Positions 7,087-12,919 of a stretch of DNA of 13,644 bases are shown one piece after another. Below the pieces are notes generated by a model. The model searched no databases, was not told where the DNA came from, and worked only from the letters and a program-made list of their open reading frames with translations. Each line of letters begins with the position of its first letter. Positions within the stretch are counted from its first letter, which is position 1. Source of the stretch: Hydrogenovibrio sp. UBA650 (GTDB taxonomy: Bacteria > Pseudomonadota > Gammaproteobacteria > Thiomicrospirales > Thiomicrospiraceae); assembly GCA_002299245.1 (NCBI GenBank), contig DBOI01000082.1:1-13644 (forward strand). Direction: 5' to 3'. The translations under genes were made by a program, and so were the position numbers.

Positions 7087-7554
7087 CTACTCCCCACTAT
7101 CACTAAATTTAACTAACATCTGACCAATTAAATCCTCTAAAACCAAAGCTGATTGGGTCAATTCAAACTCACTTCCTTCGGCCAAGTATTCCTCATCTCC
7201 ACCAATTTCAATACCAATGTACTGGTCACCCAGCAGACCCGCAGTAAGAATGGAAGCCGAACTATCTATCGAAAGTTCATTATAAGTGCGATCAATTTTC
7301 ATTGTGACTCTGGCTTTGAAACTTTGAGGATCAACGCCAATACTCGTCACTCGCCCAACAACCACGCCACTCATTTTTACTGGAGCTCTAACCTTGAGGC
7401 CCCCAACATTATCAAACAGAGCACTAACTTGGTAGCTTGGCTTCTCTTTCCAACTGCTGAAATTACTGACCTGAAGAGCAATCATCAATAGAGCCGCAAT
7501 GCTCATCAATACAAAAGCGCCAACCCAGATTTCAATTTTCAATTGTCTTTGCAT
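7087..7554 (-). CDS. mlaD: MCE-domain phospholipid transport protein MlaD
   Basis: MlaD is anchored in the inner membrane by one helix and forms a hexameric periplasmic ring through which phospholipids pass to or from MlaC. The 155-residue product has a membrane helix at about residues 8-28 and an MCE domain at about 41-118. NVGGLKVRAPVKMSGVVVGRV is the conserved N-terminal half of that domain. TAGLLGDQYIGIE (104-116) carries the two adjacent leucines (107-108) of the central pore loop. The C-terminal tail is short compared with E. coli MlaD (183 residues). The start has an excellent AAGGA 7 bases upstream. A 61-base gap separates it from mlaE, the longest gap inside the mla set. Confidence 0.96.
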   Translation of the reverse strand: MQRQLKIEIWVGAFVLMSIAALLMIALQVSNFSSWKEKPSYQVSALFDNVGGLKVRAPVKMSGVVVGRVTSIGVDPQSFKARVTMKIDRTYNELSIDSSASILTAGLLGDQYIGIEIGGDEEYLAEGSEFELTQSALVLEDLIGQMLVKFSDSGE

Positions 7555-7615
7555 GGAATCTTCCTTAATTTTAATCCCAATTGATTCAAGAATTATTACA
7601 AAAGTCTGTCTGCAT

Positions 7616-8440
7616 TCAGAACATTACAGCCGTCAAAACAAAGTCTAAGCCCAATACACCAAGAGAGCTGTGAACCACTGTTTTAGTTGTTGCATTGCTC
7701 ACACCTTCAGAAGTTGGTATAGCATTAAAGCCTTGAAACAGAGCAATCATAGAAATTAGTATGGCAAAGGCCACTGATTTTATTATGCCGTTGACAACAT
7801 CTTCTCGCCAATCAACATGGCTATTCATCTGCGACCAAAAAGCACCTTCATCAACTCCCAGCCAACCTACAGCAACCATATACCCCCCTATAATTCCAAG
7901 GGCAATAAACAGAAGGGTCAGCAGAGGCAAAGTGATCAGGCCTGCTGAAAATCTTGGTGCATAGATGTGTTTTAAAGGGTCAATCGCCATCATTTCCAGA
8001 GCAGAAATTTGCTCAGTTGAACGCATTAAACCAATTTCAGCGGTTAAAGCTGAGCCTGCACGACCGGCAAACAAAAGCGCAGAAATAACCGGCCCCAACT
8101 CTCTCAACAATGACAGCGCCGTCATTGATCCTACCGCCTCTTCAGAGTTGTAATCAACTAAGACGTTATAACCTTGCAAGCTCATTACCATACCCACAAA
8201 AAGGCCAGCGGTAAGAATAATTGGTAAAGATAAAACACCCGCAACATAGATCTGTTTGACTAATAGATCAAAGCGCCAAAACGAATATGGCAGAGCCGGC
8301 AAAAGAGACATAATGAACATTGCGCCTCTACCCACACTTGCAAGAATTTGTAAGCTATTGTGGCCAGTTTTCTGCAATAAACCTATTAACCCATTCAACT
8401 TGATTGACCTTTTTTGCATGGTTTTAATTAACAGCCCCAT
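7616..8440 (-). CDS. mlaE: phospholipid transport permease MlaE
   Basis: MlaE is the inner-membrane permease of MlaFEDB, present as a dimer below the MlaD ring. The frame is highly characteristic: GMVMSLQGYNVLVDYNSEE, then SLLRELGPVISALLFAGRAGSALTAEIGLMRSTEQ (the MlaE/permease signature), and the closing TVVHSSLGVLGLDFVLTAVMF. About five membrane segments follow an amphipathic N-terminal helix. The start is uncertain: GTG at 8443 and ATG at 8440 lie inside the end of mlaF, while an ATG at 8419 lies 4 bases after the mlaF stop and gives 267 residues, nearer to E. coli MlaE (260). None has a strong Shine-Dalgarno, so coupling to mlaF translation is likely. Confidence 0.95.
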   Translation of the reverse strand: MGLLIKTMQKRSIKLNGLIGLLQKTGHNSLQILASVGRGAMFIMSLLPALPYSFWRFDLLVKQIYVAGVLSLPIILTAGLFVGMVMSLQGYNVLVDYNSEEAVGSMTALSLLRELGPVISALLFAGRAGSALTAEIGLMRSTEQISALEMMAIDPLKHIYAPRFSAGLITLPLLTLLFIALGIIGGYMVAVGWLGVDEGAFWSQMNSHVDWREDVVNGIIKSVAFAILISMIALFQGFNAIPTSEGVSNATTKTVVHSSLGVLGLDFVLTAVMF

Positions 8441-9230
8441 CACTTTCTGACAAGTAGGGCTTTACAGGGTAATGAAAAGGAACCGGGCCATCAGGTAAAC
8501 CTTTCACAAATTGATTTACATATTCTGATTCGCCTTGAAGAATTTCCTCTTTACTGCCTTCAGCAATGATTTTTCCTTCAGAAATGACACAGACATAATC
8601 AGCAATCGATAGAACTTCGTTAACATCGTGTGACACTACGACACTAGTGAGACCGAGACTATGATTCAATTTACTGATGAGTTCAACCAAAACACCCATT
8701 GTGATTGGATCCTGGCCTACGAAAGGCTCATCGTAAAATATCATCTCAGGATCCAGAGCGATTCCTCTCGCTAAGGCCACACGTCGCGACATGCCACCAG
8801 ACAATTGAGATGGCATGAGGTTTTTCGCGCCACGCAAACCAACTGCCTGTAGTTTCATATCAACCAGGGAGTTAATTATTTCTTCCGGTAGCTTGGTGTG
8901 CTCTCTAAGAGGGAAGGCGACATTGTCAAAAACATTCAGATCCGTCAGTAAGGCGCCGCTTTGGAACAACATGCCCATCTTACGCCGTAAACCATAGAGT
9001 TTTTTGCGCGCAAGTTTATGTACATTCTCACCTTCAACCCATATTTCCCCGCTATCCGGTTTAAGCTGGCCAGCAATCAACTTCAAGAGAGTGGTTTTAC
9101 CTGTGCCACTCGGCCCCATGATAGCAGTCACCTTGCCCTTTGGTATTTTCAGAGAAATACCATCAAATATTTTGCGTTCGCCACGCAAAAAAGTCAGGTC
9201 TTTGATTTCAATTAGGGTTTGATCAGACAT
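8424..9230 (-). CDS. mlaF: phospholipid transport ATPase MlaF
   Basis: MlaF is the ABC ATPase that drives MlaE. The 268-residue product (E. coli 269) has Walker A GPSGTGKTT at residues 39-47, Q-loop Gln90 in MLFQSGAL, signature LSGGMSRR at 143-150, Walker B MIFYDEP at 163-169 and switch His201 in VSHDVNE. The C-terminal extension with GLPDGPVPFHYP is the MlaF-specific tail that reaches the partner subunit and contacts MlaB, which separates it from ordinary ABC ATPases. It is the first gene of the mla set. The 112 bases upstream have no convincing promoter, only AT-rich sequence and a 10-base palindrome. The Shine-Dalgarno is weak (AGAAG about 12 bases from ATG). Confidence 0.97.
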   Translation of the reverse strand: MSDQTLIEIKDLTFLRGERKIFDGISLKIPKGKVTAIMGPSGTGKTTLLKLIAGQLKPDSGEIWVEGENVHKLARKKLYGLRRKMGMLFQSGALLTDLNVFDNVAFPLREHTKLPEEIINSLVDMKLQAVGLRGAKNLMPSQLSGGMSRRVALARGIALDPEMIFYDEPFVGQDPITMGVLVELISKLNHSLGLTSVVVSHDVNEVLSIADYVCVISEGKIIAEGSKEEILQGESEYVNQFVKGLPDGPVPFHYPVKPYLSESDGAVN

Positions 9231-9309
9231 CTGTTAATAACTTCTAAAATAAATAGTTCGTTGTTTTACTAAAAAACCATCAACATTCTAGCTGAAATAA
9301 GTATTTAGA

Positions 9310-9319
9310 TTTGTACAAA
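9310..9319. repeat. 10-base palindrome upstream of mlaF
   Basis: TTTGTACAAA is a perfect palindrome in the AT-rich 112-base gap between the DUF72-like gene and mlaF, about 80 bases before the mlaF start. It could be an operator half-site pair for mla transcription, but chance is a fair explanation in such AT-rich DNA. The gap otherwise shows only a T-rich stretch after a very small dyad, not a convincing terminator for the upstream gene. Confidence 0.2.
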
Positions 9320-9342
9320 AATAAAAAAAGAGCGTTCTAATT

Positions 9343-9945
9343 CTAATAACCAAGCAACTCGGCGACTGTCTTTAAGTTTTGTAATTGCTGTATGTTAAGG
9401 TTTTGCGAATTGACGATTAATGGAGCGCCCATAACCCCATTTGGCAAACTTTGCATAAAGCTTCTGACAACATCCGGTTGTTGTTTAGGGTCCGTTGTTA
9501 GATCGTTGATCCAGCCAAAGGGATTGCCTGAACAGATAATACCTTCAGTTTGCCATTGCCACTCACCAATCGATTCACTCTTAGATATCTGGGTAACAGG
9601 TAATCCGCAGATAGTATGATCAATATGACTGGCATCCGCAAAAACCACTGCACCTACCGCAAGCTCAGCCAACTCATCTACAATCACTGAAAGCTTGCGT
9701 TCCGATTCATTGTCAATAGAACCAACAATCTGAAAATAGAAGCTAAACTCTCCTTCTACTGCATCTTCAATCTCTTCCAGTTCCTCTCGATCCCAGCGTA
9801 ACCATTCTTGTTGCGGCACAAGAACGACACGGTAAAGATTGGCATAATAATCCAACCACCAGTCTTCAGGCATATCATCGGGATAAAATCCACCCACCCA
9901 GTTTGCATGATTCCAACCAAGTGTTCCTACCTGTAAATTATCCAA
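9343..9945 (-). CDS. divergent DUF72-like protein of unknown function
   Basis: The product has about 200 residues and no signal peptide or membrane helix. Its N-terminus (VGTLGWNHANWVGGFYP, then WWLDYYANLYRVVLV) follows the opening of DUF72 TIM-barrel proteins: a G-x-x-GW strand, then FYP, then a YA helix and a strand. The last residues (LNIQQLQNLKTVAELLGY) resemble the family's closing helix. Usual DUF72 proteins have about 240-300 residues, so this one is short and divergent. No ATG fits: an in-frame stop lies at 9976-9978. The best start is the TTG at 9945, with GGTGAGG 8 bases upstream; a TTG at 9966 has no ribosome site. The gene precedes mlaF on the same strand without a strong terminator, so read-through into mla is possible. 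Residues are rich in Trp and acidic groups. Biochemical function is unknown. Confidence 0.75.
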   Translation of the reverse strand: MDNLQVGTLGWNHANWVGGFYPDDMPEDWWLDYYANLYRVVLVPQQEWLRWDREELEEIEDAVEGEFSFYFQIVGSIDNESERKLSVIVDELAELAVGAVVFADASHIDHTICGLPVTQISKSESIGEWQWQTEGIICSGNPFGWINDLTTDPKQQPDVVRSFMQSLPNGVMGAPLIVNSQNLNIQQLQNLKTVAELLGY

Positions 9946-9958
9946 CTTCAAAACCTCA

Positions 9959-10076
9959 CCAACCAAAACTAGTATTTATGCCAACCAAATGAAAATTCAA
10001 GCAAAAATTCGAAATTATGCACAATCATAAGCTTTCTTTATTTCCACTGAAATTTTAGTTATAATCGCCAACCAAA
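9959..10076. repeat. three copies of CCAACCAAA between divergent genes
   Basis: CCAACCAAA occurs at 9959-9967, 9981-9989 and 10068-10076, all in the same orientation. The first two are 22 bases apart, about two helical turns. The last two extend to GCCAACCAAAT. The copies flank the promoter region between the leftward DUF72-like gene and rightward yrbG. An 8-base partial copy at 9913-9920 lies in coding DNA and arises from a Trp codon context. They could bind a regulator of one or both genes; this is inference from position and spacing. Confidence 0.35.
10037..10065 (+). promoter_or_regulatory. candidate sigma-70 promoter for yrbG
   Basis: A perfect TATAAT box lies at 10060-10065, about 40 bases before the yrbG start. 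At the 17-base spacing the -35 position (10037-10042) reads TTTATT, matching the consensus at only three positions, so strength is uncertain. The sequence upstream is AT-rich. The adjacent CCAACCAAA copy at 10068 would cover the transcription start, as an operator might. Confidence 0.4.
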
Positions 10077-10104
10077 TTTTTAGGACCTAGGTATACCAAC
10101 TATA

Positions 10105-11094
10105 ATGCTAACCAGTCTTTTTTTTCCGTCAATTATTCTCTTAATTGGACTCGCTCTTCTAGTATGGAGTTCAGACGTCTTTATCGAAGGTGCAGCCAGC
10201 ACTGCAAAACACCTCTCTATATCACCTCTTGTGATTGGTGTTGTGGTTCTCGGCTTTGGAACCTCTATGCCGGAAATCATAGTCGCGATTCTTGCGTCTT
10301 TAGACAATAGTCCTGGACTGGCAATTGGTAATGCAATCGGCTCTAACATTGCCAATATCGCTTTGGTGCTTGGAGTCACTGCCCTGATTGCTCCGATAGC
10401 CGTTAAGTCTTCCATCCTTAAACGCGAACTACCTGTACTGCTGGCAATATCAATAGCTGTTTACCTTTTGGTGATTGATGGCCATCTAAGCTTTATAGAC
10501 GGCGTTATTTTAGCTTCCGCCCTGATAATTGTTATGTTTTGGATGATTAAAGTAAATAAATCGGTTGATTCAACCGATCCAATAGCGCAAGAAACCCAGC
10601 AAGAACTTGAAGAGATGCCAGTACTAAGCCGAAATAAAGCTTTTATATATCTACTTGGTGGCCTGGCAATTTTGATGATAAGTGCCAAAATGATGGTTTC
10701 TGGTGCTGTCGACATCGCTGAATATTTTGCCGTTCCTGAAGTCATCATTGGCCTGACAATCATTGCTATTGGAACCAGTCTGCCTGAGTTAGCGGCTGCA
10801 ATTGCCGCTGCAAGAAAGAAAGAAGCTGACCTTATGATCGGTAACATTGTAGGCTCAAACCTATTTAATATTCTTGCAGTTCTTGCAGTTCCTGCCCTGT
10901 TAGCGCCATCGATGATTGACAAAGAGGTCCTCTACATCGATATGCCGATAATGCTTGGATTAACCTTAATGATGTTAATAATGGCTCTTCCAAGAAATGG
11001 CAAGGCTATTATCCATAGAGGCAAGGGTTTACTACTCACCTCAATATTTATTGCCTTCCTGGTAATGCTTTACTTCCGTTCCATCGGCGCTTAA
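10105..11094 (+). CDS. yrbG: calcium/sodium antiporter family protein YrbG
   Basis: This 329-residue inner-membrane protein (E. coli YrbG 325) belongs to the Ca2+/cation antiporter superfamily, which exchanges Ca2+ for Na+ or similar ions. Its two inverted halves each carry the diagnostic alpha-repeat. The first has GTSMPE at 52-57 and GNAIGSN at 75-81; the second has GTSLPE at 223-228 and GNIVGSN at 246-252. The acidic residues Glu57 and Glu228 are the predicted ion ligands. About ten membrane helices are present, with a polar acidic loop near 152-175 (DSTDPIAQETQQELEEMP). The ATG has only a weak AGG 13 bases upstream. It heads the rightward envelope cluster, as in E. coli where yrbG precedes kdsD-kdsC-lptCAB. 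Transport by YrbG itself is not well proven, so the substrate is a family inference. Confidence 0.93.
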   Translation: MLTSLFFPSIILLIGLALLVWSSDVFIEGAASTAKHLSISPLVIGVVVLGFGTSMPEIIVAILASLDNSPGLAIGNAIGSNIANIALVLGVTALIAPIAVKSSILKRELPVLLAISIAVYLLVIDGHLSFIDGVILASALIIVMFWMIKVNKSVDSTDPIAQETQQELEEMPVLSRNKAFIYLLGGLAILMISAKMMVSGAVDIAEYFAVPEVIIGLTIIAIGTSLPELAAAIAAARKKEADLMIGNIVGSNLFNILAVLAVPALLAPSMIDKEVLYIDMPIMLGLTLMMLIMALPRNGKAIIHRGKGLLLTSIFIAFLVMLYFRSIGA

Positions 11095-11105
11095 AGTAAC
11101 AAACA

Positions 11106-11181
11106 TCTCGGAGAGGTCACTTTGAGATCATAAACAGAAATAGTCCTATCTCACTGTTATTGATTCTTAGCAAAGACCTCT
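11106..11181 (+). repeat. nested inverted repeats in the yrbG-kdsC gap
   Basis: An outer arm AGAGGTC (11112-11118) pairs with GACCTCT (11175-11181). Inside it ATCA (11127-11130) and AACAG (11133-11137) pair with CTGTT (11154-11158) and TGAT (11161-11164) around a 2x2 internal loop. The core ATAG (11140-11143) faces CTAT (11146-11149). A further odd palindrome, TCTCGGAGA, lies at 11106-11114. There is no T tract, so this is not an ordinary terminator. It lies just before the kdsC ribosome site (AGGG, 7 bases from ATG) and could be a leader structure. A TTGAGA at 11122-11127 might be a -35, but no good -10 follows. Confidence 0.35.
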
Positions 11182-11204
11182 AGATTCTCAATTAGGGTTT
11201 GTAA

Positions 11205-11744
11205 ATGAATATCTCCAACTCCGTAGCGGAAAAAGCTAAACGCATTAAACTTCTAATTCTCGATGTAGACGGTGTGCTAACTGATAATCGGCTGTTCTAC
11301 AACGATGAAGGGGTAGAAACCAAAACTTTCTATACAAGAGATGGTCATGGCATGGTGATGTTGCAAAAGAGTGATGTCGAAATTGCGATCATAACTGGAC
11401 GCAAGTCCCAGCTTGTTACTAATCGCATGAGAGATCTAAAAGTTAAACACGTTTTCCAGGGGGTACCGGATAAATTGCCCACCTTCATGCAACTGGTAGA
11501 TGATCTCGGTTTAAAAATGGATGAAATTGCCTACGTAGGTGACGACATTTTAGATCTGCCAATCCTGCTTCGCATCGGGTTCTCAGTCGCTCCGTCTGAT
11601 GCAGACCAAGAAGTAAAGCCGAGGGTCGACTTTGTTTCCCAGTATGAAGGAGGCCGAGGCTGTGTGCGTGAAGTTTGTGAAATCATTATGCGTTCACAAG
11701 GTAGCTGGCAAAAACATATGGATTTCTACCTAAGAGACCTCTAA
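11205..11744 (+). CDS. kdsC: 3-deoxy-D-manno-octulosonate 8-phosphate phosphatase KdsC
   Basis: KdsC removes phosphate from Kdo-8-phosphate to give Kdo, the sugar linking lipid A to the lipopolysaccharide core; it acts in the cytoplasm as a tetramer. The 179-residue product (E. coli 188) is a capless HAD phosphatase with every motif present: LLILDVDGVLTD with Asp20 and Asp22, Thr64 in IITGRKSQ, Lys90 in VPDKLP, and VGDDILDLP with Asp113, Asp114 and Asp117. The C-terminal GGRGCVREVCEIIM is typical of KdsC and extends to the neighbouring active site. AGGG lies 7 bases before the ATG. kdsD, normally directly upstream, is missing; YrbG is the neighbour instead. lptC begins 3 bases after the stop. 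Confidence 0.97.
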   Translation: MNISNSVAEKAKRIKLLILDVDGVLTDNRLFYNDEGVETKTFYTRDGHGMVMLQKSDVEIAIITGRKSQLVTNRMRDLKVKHVFQGVPDKLPTFMQLVDDLGLKMDEIAYVGDDILDLPILLRIGFSVAPSDADQEVKPRVDFVSQYEGGRGCVREVCEIIMRSQGSWQKHMDFYLRDL

Positions 11745-11747
11745 AAC

Positions 11748-12356
11748 ATGAGTAACGCACCCAGAATCAAAATAGTATTGCTCACCTTGCTATTAGCAGT
11801 TCTGGCATTGTGGATTACTGACCCGGATAAACAAAAACCCAAAGAGACGGTTGCTACTGACATAGCCCACCTAGGGTTTAACTGGCAGGCAACTGACACT
11901 ACCATTTGGCAACTGTCTAAACAAAACGACAAGGTTCAAACCATTATCCAAACCTCTCGCTTTTCGTATGCAGAACAAACTCAACTAAGCAGCTTTGTTC
12001 AGCCCGAAGTTACCCGGTTATCAGACAATCAAATACTGACGATTAAAAGTAATAGAGGAAGTAGCCTAGCAGACCTTACAATCACTTTTGATGAGCAGGT
12101 CAAAGTAGTCAGCAAAACCATAAATGAAGCTCAGCCAACTCTCTTAACAACTGAAAAGCTGACTTATTACAGAACCGAGCAAAAACTCTCTACCGATGAT
12201 GAGGTTATTATCTCCAACCAAAATGTTACTCTGAGTGGTGAAGGCTTTGAGGCTGACTTAAGAAACCGTGAATTCAGAATATACGCAGACGTAAAAAGCC
12301 AGTACAATCAAACCATTCCAAATAGAAACCTAAATAACCACGAACTGGTCGAATAA
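11748..12356 (+). CDS. lptC: lipopolysaccharide export protein LptC
   Basis: LptC is a bitopic inner-membrane protein that receives lipopolysaccharide from the LptB2FG transporter and passes it to LptA across the periplasm. The 202-residue product (E. coli 191) has one N-terminal membrane helix (about residues 7-23, IKIVLLTLLLAVLALWI) followed by a periplasmic beta-jellyroll. The region around KLTYYRTEQKLSTDDEVIISN and GEGFEADLRNREFRIY is the conserved C-terminal part of the fold. Sequence conservation in LptC is low, so synteny matters: it lies 3 bases after kdsC, and its stop overlaps the lptA start by one base (TAATG). The ribosome site is weak, consistent with coupling to kdsC. Confidence 0.93.
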   Translation: MSNAPRIKIVLLTLLLAVLALWITDPDKQKPKETVATDIAHLGFNWQATDTTIWQLSKQNDKVQTIIQTSRFSYAEQTQLSSFVQPEVTRLSDNQILTIKSNRGSSLADLTITFDEQVKVVSKTINEAQPTLLTTEKLTYYRTEQKLSTDDEVIISNQNVTLSGEGFEADLRNREFRIYADVKSQYNQTIPNRNLNNHELVE

Positions 12357-12913
12357 TGCAAACCGTTATTTCAAAAGCTACCCGCTTACAAACCATAATA
12401 TGGCTAACCATCTTTTCAAGCCTTGTTAGCGCCGAAGAAACTCTCCAACAGCCAGATGACAAACAACCTATCAATATTCAAGCCGACCAGCTTACTGCCA
12501 GTGAAACTCAAGGAAAAAGCCTTTACAAAGGCAATGTTATTATCAGCCAGGGAAGCCTGACTCTTAAAGGTGATCAAATCGAAATTTTTCACCCTAAAGG
12601 CAACCTGAGCAAAGCGGTTACAACAGGAAAGCCTGCCAAGTTCAAACGTTTTAATTCTGTTGAAAACAGCTGGATAAATGGCCATGCAAATACCATTGAG
12701 TACGACACCCTCAAAAAAACCGTGCTGTTAATTGGTAGTGCTCAAGTTGAACAGACCGGTAAACACATTATCAAAGGCCCTAAATTGTTTTACGACATCA
12801 GCAAGCAAACTCTGCGTGCTGAAAGTACTCCAGAACAGCAGAAACGTGTTTCCGTTACATTCACACCCGCAGAGCCTGAGAAAATCGAAGAACCCGCAAC
12901 TAAAGAACAATAG
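12356..12913 (+). CDS. lptA: lipopolysaccharide transport periplasmic protein LptA
   Basis: LptA forms the periplasmic bridge that carries lipopolysaccharide from LptC to the outer-membrane LptD/E translocon. The 185-residue product equals E. coli LptA in length. It has a signal peptide with a hydrophobic stretch (IIWLTIFSSLV) and likely cleavage after SA at about residue 26. The OstA/LptA jellyroll starts at PINIQADQLTASETQGK and continues through YKGNVIISQGSLTLKGDQIEI. The last 25 or so residues are polar and charged, like the flexible C-terminal tail of the family. The start ATG overlaps the lptC stop by one base, and lptB follows after 6 bases. Confidence 0.95.
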   Translation: MQTVISKATRLQTIIWLTIFSSLVSAEETLQQPDDKQPINIQADQLTASETQGKSLYKGNVIISQGSLTLKGDQIEIFHPKGNLSKAVTTGKPAKFKRFNSVENSWINGHANTIEYDTLKKTVLLIGSAQVEQTGKHIIKGPKLFYDISKQTLRAESTPEQQKRVSVTFTPAEPEKIEEPATKEQ

Positions 12914-12919
12914 TATTTT

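Noticed and set aside
4629..7491. Rightward open frames of 104 and 112 codons opposite the permease and mlaD
   Set aside because: Both are antisense shadows of clear genes, with no ribosome site or domain.
10080..10922. Two leftward open frames of 111 and 153 codons antisense to yrbG
   Set aside because: They lie fully opposite a well-supported gene, their residues lack any recognisable domain, and they arise from the codon pattern of yrbG.
9208..11201. 14-base match TCAATTAGGGTTTG at 9208-9221 and 11188-11201
   Set aside because: The first copy is the coding start of mlaF read antisense and the second is the kdsC leader. One match of this length is near chance expectation for a window this size.
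785..11743. AGACCTCTA at 785-793, 11174-11182 and 11735-11743
   Set aside because: Copies lie near gene starts or ends, but one is coding and another is the ribosome site of the opposite strand, so no shared role is evident.
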